Shown here piece after piece: positions 17,508 through 27,105 of a stretch of 64,000 bases of DNA. Positions within the stretch are counted from its first letter, which is position 1. Each line of letters begins with the position of its first letter. Below the pieces are notes generated by a model. It saw nothing but the letters and a program-made list of their open reading frames with translations. It searched no databases and was not told the origin of the DNA. Source of the stretch: VRUE01 sp036271315 (GTDB lineage: Bacteria; Actinomycetota; Thermoleophilia; Solirubrobacterales; 70-9); the NCBI GenBank assembly GCA_036271315.1, contig DATBAV010000017.1:43495-107494 (forward strand), given 5' to 3'. The translations under genes and the position numbers were made by a program.

Positions 17508-18311
17508 TTGGCGGAAAGCGGCGAGCGGCGGATGCTGTTCGATATCCGAGGACGACGGAAGCACGTCGTCCGGGTCGTCTACGCGATCCTCGCCCTGCTG
17601 ATGGGTGCCAGCCTCTTCCTCGTCGTCGGGCCGTTCAACGTCGCCAACCTGGTTGGCGGCGGTAGCTCCACCAGTGCCGGCAAGGTGCTGCAGGAACAGG
17701 CCGAACACACCGAACAGAAGCTGCGTCGGGAACCGGAAAGCGAAGCCCTGCTGCTGGCCCTGACCAGAGAGAGGGTCTCGGCGGCGAACAGCCTCACCGA
17801 AGTCAATTCTGAAACCGGCGCGACCGTACTCACGCCGGAAGGGCGGGAAGAACTGGAACGCGGGGTCGAAGCTTGGGGCAGTTACTTGAAGCAGACCTCC
17901 GAACCAAAGGCCAATACAGCGCTGCTCGTCTCTGGCGGCTATTTCAGGCTCGCCGAAACATCGACGAGCTTCGAAGAAGCGGTCGAAAACATCGAAGGCG
18001 CGGCCAAAACGCAGCGGCTCGCCGCTGAAGCACAGCCGACGATCAACTCGCTGACGACGCTGGCGATCTACCAGTACTACGCCGGCAACTTCGCTGCCGG
18101 CGACAAGGCGGTGGCAGAAGCCGAAGCCAAGGCCCCGAGCAAGGCGGAAGCGAAAGAAATCGGCAAACAGATGGCGGAATTCCGCAAACGCGGCAAGGAA
18201 TTCGAAAAAGGGAAGAAGGAAGCCGAAAAAGAAGAAGCGAAATTCGGCAAAGAACGCCTACAGAACCCCCTCGGCGGCCTCTCTGGCAGCACCGGCTCGC
18301 TGGGTGAATAG
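17508..18311 (+). CDS. Membrane-anchored TPR-like protein of unknown function
   Basis: The protein has 267 residues from TTG 17508, only 6 nt after tatC. A cytoplasmic basic stretch (IRGRRKHVVR) precedes one membrane helix (about 25-45). The rest is a charged helical domain with repeated roughly 34-residue units around NTALLVSGGYFRLAET and TLAIYQYYAGNFAAGD, as in TPR folds. A Lys/Glu coiled coil (about 215-250) follows. Nearly all glutamates use GAA. The role is unknown; synteny with tatC suggests an envelope function. Confidence 0.65.
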   Translation: MAESGERRMLFDIRGRRKHVVRVVYAILALLMGASLFLVVGPFNVANLVGGGSSTSAGKVLQEQAEHTEQKLRREPESEALLLALTRERVSAANSLTEVNSETGATVLTPEGREELERGVEAWGSYLKQTSEPKANTALLVSGGYFRLAETSTSFEEAVENIEGAAKTQRLAAEAQPTINSLTTLAIYQYYAGNFAAGDKAVAEAEAKAPSKAEAKEIGKQMAEFRKRGKEFEKGKKEAEKEEAKFGKERLQNPLGGLSGSTGSLGE

Positions 18312-18324
18312 CGCCGTCCGGGAG

Positions 18325-18397
18325 TGGGCCGTGCTGGGCTCGAACCAGCGACCTTGAGATTAAGAGTCTCCTGCTCTACCAACTGAGCTAACGGCCC
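18325..18397 (-). tRNA. tRNA-Lys (CTT)
   Basis: The 73-nt cloverleaf reads on the minus strand. The acceptor stem pairs GGGCCGT with ACGGCCC. The D-arm is GCTC/GAGC. The anticodon loop is CTCTTAA, with anticodon CTT for lysine (AAG). The T-arm is GCTGG-TTCGAGC-CCAGC. The discriminator is A, and CCA is not encoded. One mismatch (27-43) occurs at the base of the anticodon stem. Confidence 0.95.
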
Positions 18398-18407
18398 GCG
18401 GTCGGCA

Positions 18408-18413
18408 AGTATA
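18408..18413 (-). promoter_or_regulatory. Candidate -10 element of the tRNA-Lys promoter
   Basis: TATACT on the minus strand lies 10 nt upstream of the tRNA 5' end, the right distance for a start just before the mature end. The -35 region is weak (around GTTCGC). It sits between the tRNA and the end of the upstream gene. Confidence 0.45.
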
Positions 18414-18427
18414 GGAAGGCGACGCGC

Positions 18428-19216
18428 TCAGCGAACCGTGCAGGCCTTTTCGATGCTCCCGTCGATGATCGTGCCATCGGCGAAGGTGAAGCGGCCGTGG
18501 GTGCTGAAGATGCCGTCGCCACAGCGGGCCGAGACGTAGCTGCGTTCCTTGCCGCCGAAGCGGTAGCGCTTGCCGATCGAGGCGCTGAGGTGGGTCAGCG
18601 AGCCCTGCCCGCCGGCGATCTGGGGGAGGTCTACCGTCGCCCGGTAGCGGTAACGGCCGGCGCGCTTTTCGATCGGGATGGTGATGACGAAGTTCTGCAC
18701 CGCCGGGCTGGTGATGCGGGCGTGCATGATCACGGTTGGCTTGCCGGCAAGGCGCGGGCCGTTGAAGAAAGTCAGGGGAGAACTGACGACGAACAGCGGC
18801 AATCCCGCCTCGCTGATCAGCGCGCTCGCGCGGCCACTGCCGACGACGGCGCCGGGACAGCGAGCCCGCGCTTCCTGGGGTGTGGCTTCTTCCAGCGAGG
18901 CCGGTTGACAGACGGGCAGTCCGGCAGTGCTCAGCCTGCCGTCGCGGTCGAAGTCGAGGACCAACTGCTGCAGAGGCGGCGGAACGCCGCCGTCCACCGC
19001 TCGCAGGTTCGCTTCGCCGTCGAAGTTGATCGGTGCGTAGGTGCTGCGCGGCAGGGAAGACGGCTTGAAGCCACCGTCCGCGGTCAGCACCAGGTTGCCG
19101 ATCTTGACCAGGGCAGCGTTGGCCGCGCCCGCGAAGATCACGCAGCAAACCAAAGCCCCAGCTGCCAGAAGCCGCTTCAAGATTCCCCTCGACAACCAGG
19201 CTAGCGCTCCGCTCAA
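18428..19216 (-). CDS. Secreted protein, paralogue of 40695 and 41580 products
   Basis: The protein has 262 residues with a signal peptide ending near VIFAGAANA (about 33). The mature domain of about 225 residues opens VKIGNLVLTADGGFKPSSLP and shares a linear pattern with two proteins encoded at 40695 and 41580: GNLxLTxxGGFxPxxLP, a D(K/R)xGxxxTxGLPxC motif, PLTFFNGPR, a roughly 20-residue PxIAGGxGSLxxL block and a closing CTxxG-type cysteine. Paired cysteines suggest disulfides in a beta-rich fold. Function is unknown; the family seems restricted to relatives of this organism. Confidence 0.7.
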   Translation of the reverse strand: MSGALAWLSRGILKRLLAAGALVCCVIFAGAANAALVKIGNLVLTADGGFKPSSLPRSTYAPINFDGEANLRAVDGGVPPPLQQLVLDFDRDGRLSTAGLPVCQPASLEEATPQEARARCPGAVVGSGRASALISEAGLPLFVVSSPLTFFNGPRLAGKPTVIMHARITSPAVQNFVITIPIEKRAGRYRYRATVDLPQIAGGQGSLTHLSASIGKRYRFGGKERSYVSARCGDGIFSTHGRFTFADGTIIDGSIEKACTVR

Positions 19217-19298
19217 GCCGGCCCGAGAAATCTAGCCTTAACACAGTCTTCTGCAACGTAGCCCCCGCTCGGCCGTCTGGACCGCCAAACTATGCCGC

Positions 19299-22200
19299 GT
19301 GCCTGTGAGGAGGAGCAGGGGGTCGAGCGATGATGCGCGCGCTAAGCGGGATGGCGAGCCGCGGCCGCCCGCGATGCTGCGCCATCCGAAGCGGACCCTG
19401 GCGGTTGCGGCGGTATTGATCGCGATCCTCGTCGCTTTCGGCCTAAGTCTCAACGAACGGCTCAGCCCGGCGACGCTGGATATTCGCGGCACGCCGGTCC
19501 ACCAGGCAAACGGGATGCTGCGTAAGTACTTCGGCGACACGTCGCCGTTCGCGATCCTCCTCCAGGGCCCGCCGAAGCAGATCGACGAACAGGGGCCGGA
19601 ACTGATTCGCGGCCTTCGCCGCGACCCCAAGGTGACCACGCTCTCGCCCTGGGACCGCGGCTTCGTCAACCGCCTGCGGCCGAATCCACGCAAGGCCCTG
19701 ATCGTTGCCGATTTCCACGTCGACAACAAAGAGGCGGTCAACGAGAAGGTGCCGCTGCTCGAAGAAGAAATAGAACGCACGATCCACGCTCCCGTGCGGG
19801 CGACTCAGAGCGGCTTCGCGACCGTCTCCAAGGCGATCCTCGACGAATCGATCTCGAGCAGCGAGAAGGCCGAGCTGATCGCCCTGCCGATCCTGCTGAT
19901 CGTGCTCCTGCTCGTCTTCCGCTCACCGGTAGCGGCGGCGATCCCACTCGGCTTCGGGGCGATAGCCGTCTTCACCTCGCGCGGCCTGCTCTCGCTCCTG
20001 ACCCACGTCTTCGACGTCGACTCGCTCGCCCTCACCGTCTGCTCGATGATGGGCTTGGCGCTCGGGGTCGACTACGCCCTGCTGCTCGTCTCCCGCTTCC
20101 GCGAGGAGCTCGACAGCGGGGCCGATCCGCTCGAGGCCGCCTGGTCAACTCGCCGCACCGCCGGCCGCACGACCGTGTTCGCTGGCTGCACGCTGGTGCT
20201 CTCGATGGTCGTCGCGCTCTTTGTCGTTCCAGGCGCGCTGCTGGCCTCGCTGGCCGGCACTCTGGCGCTCGTCGTCATCCTCACCGTCGCCGCCGCGACC
20301 TTGATCGGCCCGCCGGTGCTGGTCCTCGTCGGCCACAACGTCAACCGCTGGCGCATCGGGGCGGCCCCCAATGGCGAGCGCTCGCGACTGATGAAGGTGG
20401 TCGGCGCCGCCCTCAGCAGGCCTGTTCCCGTCGCCCTGGCAATCGGCGGCATAGTGCTCCTGCTCGCCGCGCCTGCTCTGGCGCTGAAAACGGGCCCCTT
20501 CAGCGTCGGCGAGCTGTCGAAGGACAGCCAGGCCCGGGTCGACGCGGAACACATCCAGTCCGAATTCGGCAGCGGCTTCGAAGCCCCGTTCACGATCGTC
20601 GCCGCCGCCAACGAAGGCACGATCACAGAAGCCTCTCGGCTCGAAGCGCTGACCCGCTGGCAGCACCGGATCGCCGAAACGCCCGGCGTGCAGACGGTGG
20701 TCGGGCCCGGGCAGGTCTCGCGCGCGGTCAAACCGCTGCAGAAAGGGCTTTCGGGCATTCTCGCCTCCAACGAAAACGTCGGCCCGCTGGCGGGCCTCAA
20801 CCGCCTGGGCAAAAACCTCAACCGGCTCGCCGGCGGCGTCACCGCGATCCGCGGCGGCCTTTCGCGCGCCACCTCCGGTGCTGCACTACTGGCCGAGGGA
20901 ACGGGTAGGGCGGAAGAAGGCGCCATAGAAATCGCCTCCGGCATCGGTCAGGCTGCTTCCGGCAGCCAGGAAGCGATCGACGCGATCGGCGAAGTGGCGA
21001 AAGGGAACAAGGAACTTGCCAAAGCCAACGAAAGGGCGGCAGTGGGGGCCCTGCAGATCAAGTTCGGCAGCCACGACCTGATCCCCATCCTCAATGCCAA
21101 CGGGTTGCCGCGCGCGAAGCGGCTCCAACGCTCCCTCGACGAGGACTCGACCGCTAATGCACCTCAGGCGCAGGCGACCGCGCAGGCAACCAACGAAAAG
21201 CTGGCCGCGGCGCTGAAGGAGCTCGAAGGGATGACCGTCGGCAAGTCAGACCCCAACTATGCCGCCACACTGGATGCGCTGCGGGAAGCCTCGGGCACGG
21301 CCTCGACCCTGACGGCCGAACTGACGGTTTTGCAGGAACACCTCGCAACGGATGCTCACGAAGCGCGCGAAATCAAGCTCTATATCGAGAGCACGCTGAG
21401 GGAAATGCGGAAACTGGCGGCGGCCTCCAAACGGCTTTCCGACGGGCTGAAGAAAATCGAAACGGGGAGCAAGAAACTCGCTACCGGCACGGCCAAGCTC
21501 GACCACGAAGCCTCGAAGGAACTGAGCCAGCTCGGGCCCTTTCAGGAGGGTGCCGAACAGCTCGTCGCCGGCCTTTCCAGGCTGACCGGCGGCACCACCG
21601 AACTCGAACACCGACTGGGCGAATTCTATTCCCGCTCCTACCCGGTGGAAAGCGGTGCCCGCCGGATCGCCGTCCGAGTCGAATCCCAGAACGAATCGCT
21701 CAATCGCCGGGTGGACAGGCTGAAGCGAACTTCGCCGGGCATCTTCGACTCCGGCTACTTCGTCCTCTCGGCCCTCGATGGAACCCGCGGGCGACTGCAC
21801 GAACGCGCTTCCGAAGCGGTCAACCTCAACACCGGCGGACAGGCGATCGCGCTCACCGTCTTCTCCAAGTACGGCTTCAACTCCGACGGCTCGATCGCGC
21901 TCAACAAGCAGCTCGAAAAAGACGCCGCCGAACTGGGCAAGGAAGCCAACATCGAAACCGGGGTCGCCGGCGGCCCGGCGACGCTGAACACCTACAGCCA
22001 CGAAACCAAGGCGCGGATGCCCTACGTGATCGCCTCGATCACCCTGGCGACGTTCCTCGTCCTCGTCCTCGTCCTCCGCGCCCTGCCGCTGGCGGCGATC
22101 GCGGTTGGGCTCAACATCGCCACGGTCGCCGTCGCCTTCGGCGTCCTCACTCTGCTCACCCACGTGCCCGAAGGCTGGCCACTGGGCGGTCGCACCTACG

Positions 22201-22577
22201 TCGACGCGGTGGGGGCAACGATGATCTTCGGCGTCGTCTTTGGGCTCTCGATCGACTATGCGGTTTTCCTGCTCGTGCGGATGCGCGAGCACTACGACCG
22301 CGAGGGCGACAACGCCGCCGCGATCGAGTTCGGCCTGGAGAAGACAGCTCGGGTGATCACCGGCGCCGCGGTGATCATGATGGCCGTCTTCATCGCCTTC
22401 GCCGGTACCCCGATCGCCACGGTCAGCCAGCTTGGCGTCGGTTTGACCGTCGCCGTTTTGCTTGACGCCACGGTCGTCCGCATCGTTCTCTTGCCCGCCC
22501 TGATGCTCTTGGTCGGCGACAAGGTCTGGTGGCTACCGCGCTCACTCGAGCGAGTGCTGCCGCGACTCAACGTCTGA
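19299..22577 (+). CDS. MMPL/RND-family transporter
   Basis: The protein has about 1092 residues with MmpL architecture: TM1 (about 33-50), a first porter domain, TM2-6 (about 190-345), TM7 (about 370-395), a long helical extracytoplasmic domain with coiled-coil repeats (about 480-800), and a C-terminal bundle (about 905-1080). The proton-relay motifs are duplicated as GVDYALLLVSRFREE and SIDYAVFLLVRMREH. It precedes the six-gene Mce operon by 72-150 nt, so a lipid-transport partnership is plausible, as with MmpL/Mce systems in mycobacteria. The start is uncertain among GTG 19299, GTG 19305 and ATG 19374. Confidence 0.88.
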   Translation: MPVRRSRGSSDDARAKRDGEPRPPAMLRHPKRTLAVAAVLIAILVAFGLSLNERLSPATLDIRGTPVHQANGMLRKYFGDTSPFAILLQGPPKQIDEQGPELIRGLRRDPKVTTLSPWDRGFVNRLRPNPRKALIVADFHVDNKEAVNEKVPLLEEEIERTIHAPVRATQSGFATVSKAILDESISSSEKAELIALPILLIVLLLVFRSPVAAAIPLGFGAIAVFTSRGLLSLLTHVFDVDSLALTVCSMMGLALGVDYALLLVSRFREELDSGADPLEAAWSTRRTAGRTTVFAGCTLVLSMVVALFVVPGALLASLAGTLALVVILTVAAATLIGPPVLVLVGHNVNRWRIGAAPNGERSRLMKVVGAALSRPVPVALAIGGIVLLLAAPALALKTGPFSVGELSKDSQARVDAEHIQSEFGSGFEAPFTIVAAANEGTITEASRLEALTRWQHRIAETPGVQTVVGPGQVSRAVKPLQKGLSGILASNENVGPLAGLNRLGKNLNRLAGGVTAIRGGLSRATSGAALLAEGTGRAEEGAIEIASGIGQAASGSQEAIDAIGEVAKGNKELAKANERAAVGALQIKFGSHDLIPILNANGLPRAKRLQRSLDEDSTANAPQAQATAQATNEKLAAALKELEGMTVGKSDPNYAATLDALREASGTASTLTAELTVLQEHLATDAHEAREIKLYIESTLREMRKLAAASKRLSDGLKKIETGSKKLATGTAKLDHEASKELSQLGPFQEGAEQLVAGLSRLTGGTTELEHRLGEFYSRSYPVESGARRIAVRVESQNESLNRRVDRLKRTSPGIFDSGYFVLSALDGTRGRLHERASEAVNLNTGGQAIALTVFSKYGFNSDGSIALNKQLEKDAAELGKEANIETGVAGGPATLNTYSHETKARMPYVIASITLATFLVLVLVLRALPLAAIAVGLNIATVAVAFGVLTLLTHVPEGWPLGGRTYVDAVGATMIFGVVFGLSIDYAVFLLVRMREHYDREGDNAAAIEFGLEKTARVITGAAVIMMAVFIAFAGTPIATVSQLGVGLTVAVLLDATVVRIVLLPALMLLVGDKVWWLPRSLERVLPRLNV

Positions 22578-22727
22578 GCGGCCCAGCCCGCCCTTATCCG
22601 CTGCAAAAGAGCGCGTTGACTTCCAGTTAAGTCCCCGCCTGCCGCGCCCGTGGCGGCGGGTCCCTCGGATACGATTCTCCAGCCGTTCCCCTGGGTCGGA
22701 GGCCGGGGGAACCGCAAGCGACGATCC

Positions 22728-24134
22728 GTGGCTGCCAATCCTTCAGGCGAGGACGCTAGCTCGGCGCAAGGCCGGGGGGTCACCCCTGTGCGGGTGGCGG
22801 TGATCGCGGTCCTGGCAATCGCCGTGATCGCGCTCGGCTACGTGATCTTCAACGGCGGCAGCGAACACAAGTACAACTTGCTCTTCCAGAACGCCAGCCA
22901 GCTCGTCCCCGACAACCAGGTCCTGATCGGCGGTCAGCCGGTTGGCTCCGTGGAAAGCATCGAGCTGACCGACAACAACCTGGCCAAGGTCGTCGTCAGC
23001 GTCGAACAGGAACTGCACGAGGGCACGACGGCGACGATCCGCGCCACCTCGCTCTCCGGCGTCGCCAACCACTACGTCTCGATCAGTCCTGGCCCGAACA
23101 GCAACCCAGCGCTGAAGAACGACGCGACTCTCGGCCTCGCCTCGACCACGACGCCGATCGATATCGACCAGCTCTTCAACACCTTCCCCGCGCCGGTCCG
23201 CCGCGGCCTGGCCCAGTTCATCCAGGGCAACTCCGAAGTTTATGCCGGTGCCGGCAAGCCGGCCAACAAGACCTTCAAATACATCGGCGTCGGCTTCAAC
23301 CGCGCCGGCGCCTTCGCCCACGAGATCAATGCGGACGAAAAGCTCTTCGCCCGCTTCCTGGTCAGCTCGAGCAGGCTCGGCACCACGGTCTCCGAACGCG
23401 GCACCGAGCTCTCCAGCGCGATCTCCAATGCCAACGCCGCCTTCGGCGCGATCGCCAAGCAGAACGCCGCCCTCGGCACCAGCCTGCAGCTGCTGCCGCC
23501 GACCTTCCGCCAGGCCAACACGACCTTCGTCAACCTGCGTGCCGCCCTCGACGACCTCGAACCGCTGATCGACACCTCGAAGACGGCGACCAAGAACCTG
23601 GCGCCGTTCCTCGGCGAACTGCACCCCGTCCTCTCCAAGGCGGTCCCGGTCTTCAGGAACTTGCGCCTGACCGTGCGTCGCAGGGGCTTTGCCAATGACT
23701 CGGCCGAACTGCTCGGCTTCCTGCCCGCCGTGGAGCAGCGCGCCTCGCGGGCGTTCCCGCACTCCGAAGGCGCGATCACAGCCTTCCAGCCCAACCTCAA
23801 CTTCATCCGCGCCTACACGCCCGACCTCTTCAACGGCTTCGCCCGCCTCGGCCAGGTCAGCGCGCCCTATGACGGCAACGGCCACTACATCCGCAGCAGC
23901 TTGAGCAATCTCAACCTCTTCAACTACAACAGCGGCAGCCGCGCCCTGGAACCGATCGCTCCCTCCGAACAGTACGACGTCTTCGGCTCCTCGGCCGGGG
24001 TCAAGAAGCGCTGCCCAGGCGGCGCCAGCCAGCCCGCCGCCGATGGCTCCAGCCCCTTCGTCGAACCGCCGCACAGCGGCTCCGGCGTGACCACATCCGA
24101 CTGCAACCCGGCCGACGCGCCACCCGGCCCATGA
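22728..24134 (+). CDS. MCE/MlaD-family lipid transport protein 1 of 6
   Basis: The product is about 468 residues from GTG 22728 (an alternative GTG lies at 22650). A short cytoplasmic tail precedes one membrane helix (about 22-41). The MlaD/MCE beta-barrel domain (about 48-130) shows QVLIGGQPVGSVESI. A long helical region (about 140-370) then leads to a Ser/Pro/Gly-rich C terminus. In mycobacteria six such proteins form a hetero-hexameric tunnel carrying lipids across the envelope. It overlaps the next gene by ATGA. Confidence 0.88.
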   Translation: MAANPSGEDASSAQGRGVTPVRVAVIAVLAIAVIALGYVIFNGGSEHKYNLLFQNASQLVPDNQVLIGGQPVGSVESIELTDNNLAKVVVSVEQELHEGTTATIRATSLSGVANHYVSISPGPNSNPALKNDATLGLASTTTPIDIDQLFNTFPAPVRRGLAQFIQGNSEVYAGAGKPANKTFKYIGVGFNRAGAFAHEINADEKLFARFLVSSSRLGTTVSERGTELSSAISNANAAFGAIAKQNAALGTSLQLLPPTFRQANTTFVNLRAALDDLEPLIDTSKTATKNLAPFLGELHPVLSKAVPVFRNLRLTVRRRGFANDSAELLGFLPAVEQRASRAFPHSEGAITAFQPNLNFIRAYTPDLFNGFARLGQVSAPYDGNGHYIRSSLSNLNLFNYNSGSRALEPIAPSEQYDVFGSSAGVKKRCPGGASQPAADGSSPFVEPPHSGSGVTTSDCNPADAPPGP

Positions 24135-25654
24135 GGAAAACGATCGTCATAGGCGGGCTGGTGGCGGCGGCGATCGTGGCGATCGTGCTGCTCGCCTCGG
24201 GCGGCAGCGAAAGCAGCGGCTACGTCGTGCGGGCGATCTTCGACAACGGCGGCTTCATGGTCAAAGGCGAGCAGGTCCGGGTCGCCGGCGCCAACGTCGG
24301 TCAGATCGAGTCGGTCGGGGTCACCCTGCCGGGCGAGGTCGACAGCTACGAAGGCGGCAAGGAACAGGCGATCGACGGCAAGGCGGTGATCGTGATGAAG
24401 ATCACCGATCCCGGTTTCCAGGACTTCCGCAGCGACGCCACCTGCCTGATCCGGCCGCAGTCGCTGATCGGCGAGAAGTTCGTCGACTGCCGGCCGACGC
24501 TGCCGCGCGCTCCGGGCGCCAAGCCGGCGCCGCCGCTGAAAAAGATCCCCTCCGGGGAACCCGGCACCGGCGAGTACCTGCTGCCGCTGGAGAACAACAG
24601 CACCAGCGTCGACCCCGACCTGATCAACGACATCAACAAACTGCCCTACGCGCAGCGCTTCCGCCTGATCTTCAACGAACTGGGCGCCGGCCTCGCCGGC
24701 CGCGGTGCCGACATCGAGGCCGCGGTGAAGCGGGCCAACCCGGCCCTGCGCGACGTCGATCGCCTGCTCGGCATCCTCAACGACCAGCGCGACCAGCTGA
24801 CCCAGCTGTCCGCCGACTCGGAGCAGATCCTCGGGCCGCTCTCGCGCGAACGCGCCCAGGTCGCCGGCTTCTTCACCAACTCCGGTGCCGCCGCTCAGGC
24901 GACGACCGAACGCGGCAAGGAGCTGGAAGCCTCACTCCAGAAGTTCCCCGCCTTCCTGCGCCAGTTCCGCACCACGATGCGCAGCCTGCAGGGCTTCTCT
25001 GACGTCGCCACCCCGGTCTTCACCGATCTCGGCAAGGCGGCCCCCTCGTTCACCGAAACGACCCGCCTGCTGACCCCGTTCTCCGCCGCTTCGACCGTCG
25101 CCCTGAAGTCGCTCGGCGCCACCGGCGAAGAAGCGGGCCCGACGCTGCGCGCCGCCGACCCGGTGGTGCGCAAGACGAGCCAGCTCGCCCTCACCGGTGT
25201 CAGCCCAACCAACACCCTGGCCAAGTTCCTCGCCAGCACCAAGGAAACGAAGGGCTTCGACGCCCTCACCGAACTGATTTACAACGGTACGGCCACGTCG
25301 AATGGCTTTGACAAATATGGCCATTTCACCCGGCTCCTGACGACGCTTACCAACTGCCTCGAATATGAGCTTGAAGAAAGTGGCTGTTCGGCCAACTTCA
25401 CCGGTGTCAGTGCCGGCAGCTCTTCACTCAGCGAGGCCGCCCTAAGTTCCCTGCTCGAGAAACAGGAAGAGAAGGAAGCTCAAGAAAGTGGCGCGACGCT
25501 TGCGCGACCCGGCGCGGCCAACTCCACACTTGCCCCCGCCAAGCCCATCACCCCTGAAGCTCCCGAAATCTCCCAGGGAAGAAAGCTCAGCGCGAAGTCC
25601 ACTCTGACGGCGCCTCGTCAGCGAGCCCTCCTCAACTACCTCCTCGGCCCATGA
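24131..25654 (+). CDS. MCE/MlaD-family lipid transport protein 2 of 6
   Basis: The product is 507 residues. An N-terminal helix (4-22) anchors it. The MCE domain (about 32-120) contains EQVRVAGANVGQIESV, with a Pro-rich insertion (PRAPGAKPAPPLKK) near its end. A helical needle region follows (about 165-400), where QLSADSEQILGPLSRERAQV predicts a coiled coil. The C-terminal 90 residues are low complexity with two cysteines. Translationally coupled on both sides by ATGA overlaps. Confidence 0.88.
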   Translation: MRKTIVIGGLVAAAIVAIVLLASGGSESSGYVVRAIFDNGGFMVKGEQVRVAGANVGQIESVGVTLPGEVDSYEGGKEQAIDGKAVIVMKITDPGFQDFRSDATCLIRPQSLIGEKFVDCRPTLPRAPGAKPAPPLKKIPSGEPGTGEYLLPLENNSTSVDPDLINDINKLPYAQRFRLIFNELGAGLAGRGADIEAAVKRANPALRDVDRLLGILNDQRDQLTQLSADSEQILGPLSRERAQVAGFFTNSGAAAQATTERGKELEASLQKFPAFLRQFRTTMRSLQGFSDVATPVFTDLGKAAPSFTETTRLLTPFSAASTVALKSLGATGEEAGPTLRAADPVVRKTSQLALTGVSPTNTLAKFLASTKETKGFDALTELIYNGTATSNGFDKYGHFTRLLTTLTNCLEYELEESGCSANFTGVSAGSSSLSEAALSSLLEKQEEKEAQESGATLARPGAANSTLAPAKPITPEAPEISQGRKLSAKSTLTAPRQRALLNYLLGP

Positions 25655-27105
25655 GAAATCGCAGCGGCATACAGGGAGTGGCGAGCAGCCCGGTGATCGT
25701 CGGCGCGGTGACCGTGCTGGTCATCATCGTCGCCGTCTTCCTCGCCTACAACGCCAACAACGGACTGCCCTTCGTCTCGACCTACAACCTCCACGCCCGC
25801 GTGCCCAACGCCGACGCCCTGGTCAAGGGCAACGAGGTGCGGATCGGCGGCGCCCGCGTCGGCGTGGTCAAGTCGGTGGTGCCGGTGCAGACCGGCAACG
25901 GCCAGGTCGCCGCCGAACTCAACCTCAGCCTCGACAAGAACGTCGAGCCGCTGCCGAAGAACTCGACGATGATCATCAGGCCGAAATCGCCGCTCGGCCT
26001 CAAGTACCTGTCGATCATCCCCGGCGACTCGAAGGAAGGCTTCGCCGCGGGAGAAACGATCCCGGTCAAGGCGGCCCGGCCGGAACCGGTCGACATCGAC
26101 CAGTTCTTCGACATGTTCGACGAAAAGACGCGCAAAGCGATCCAGCGCAACCTGGCCGGCTTCGGCAACGGTCTGGCCGGCCGCGGGCCGCAGCTCAACA
26201 ACGCCTTCGTCGCCCTGCGCATGCTGGCCGAAAGCAGCGAGCCGGCGCTCTCGGACCTGGTCGCGCCGAGCACCGGCTTCGGTGAATTCTTCAAGGCGCT
26301 GGAGGCGCTCTCGGCAACCGTCGCGCCTGTGGCCGAGCAGCAGGCCAGCATGTTCGCCGCGCTCGACCGCACCTTTGCCGCCTTCGCCCGCGTCTCCCGT
26401 CCCTACATCCAGGAAACGATCTCCAAGGGGCCGGAAACACTCGACTCGGTAACCGAAGACCTACCGGCGATCAACCCGTTCCTCCACGACTCCGAACGCT
26501 TCTTCGCCGCACTCAAGCCCGGCGCGAAGGTACTGGGCGAAACCTCGCCGACGATCGCCGCCTCGCTGCGTGCCGGCATTCCGGCACTCAACCGCTCGCC
26601 TGTCCTCAACGCCCAGCTGCCGCCGACTGCCGACGCACTTCTGGCCTTCCAGCAGTCGACCGGCGTCTTCAACGGGCTCGACCTGCTGATCGACACCAAC
26701 GAACTGCTCGGCCCGGCGATCAGGTTCATCGCCCCGGCTCAAACCACCTGCAATTACCTCAGTCTCGCCTTCCGCAATCTCGCCAACGCATCGGGTGAAG
26801 ACAATGGCCTGGGCGGCTGGCTCAACGTGATCACCATTCAGCCGGCAGAAGGTGTCAACTCAGAGGGCGGTCCGGCTTCGGCGCCCGCAAACGGCGGGGA
26901 ACTCCCGGGCGCCAACAAGGGCATCCCGCTTAATCATCTGCACTCAAACCCCTACCCGAACACGGCCTCTCCTGGCCAGCCTGAAGAGTGCGAAGCGGGC
27001 AACGAGCACTACGAAGTAGGCAAGACGCGGATCGGCAACACGCCGCGAAACGACGGCATTAAAACCGCCGAACAGTCCGAAAAGCAACTGCCAAAGAAAA
27101 AGTAA
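25651..27105 (+). CDS. MCE/MlaD-family lipid transport protein 3 of 6
   Basis: The product is 484 residues. The membrane helix is at about 11-30. The MCE domain (about 38-125) contains NEVRIGGARVGVVKSV and the family block SPLGLKYLSIIPG. Helical region follows at about 145-340. By hand count it uses about 21 GAA and 8 GAG for glutamate, opposite to hemB. The C-terminal tail is hydrophilic with Cys residues. The final TAA overlaps the next ATG by one base (TAATG). Confidence 0.88.
   Translation: MRNRSGIQGVASSPVIVGAVTVLVIIVAVFLAYNANNGLPFVSTYNLHARVPNADALVKGNEVRIGGARVGVVKSVVPVQTGNGQVAAELNLSLDKNVEPLPKNSTMIIRPKSPLGLKYLSIIPGDSKEGFAAGETIPVKAARPEPVDIDQFFDMFDEKTRKAIQRNLAGFGNGLAGRGPQLNNAFVALRMLAESSEPALSDLVAPSTGFGEFFKALEALSATVAPVAEQQASMFAALDRTFAAFARVSRPYIQETISKGPETLDSVTEDLPAINPFLHDSERFFAALKPGAKVLGETSPTIAASLRAGIPALNRSPVLNAQLPPTADALLAFQQSTGVFNGLDLLIDTNELLGPAIRFIAPAQTTCNYLSLAFRNLANASGEDNGLGGWLNVITIQPAEGVNSEGGPASAPANGGELPGANKGIPLNHLHSNPYPNTASPGQPEECEAGNEHYEVGKTRIGNTPRNDGIKTAEQSEKQLPKKK

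Noticed and set aside
19238..19780. Minus-strand open frames under the MMPL gene and in the 19217-19298 gap.
   Set aside because: They are antisense shadows without ribosome-binding sites or recognisable motifs.
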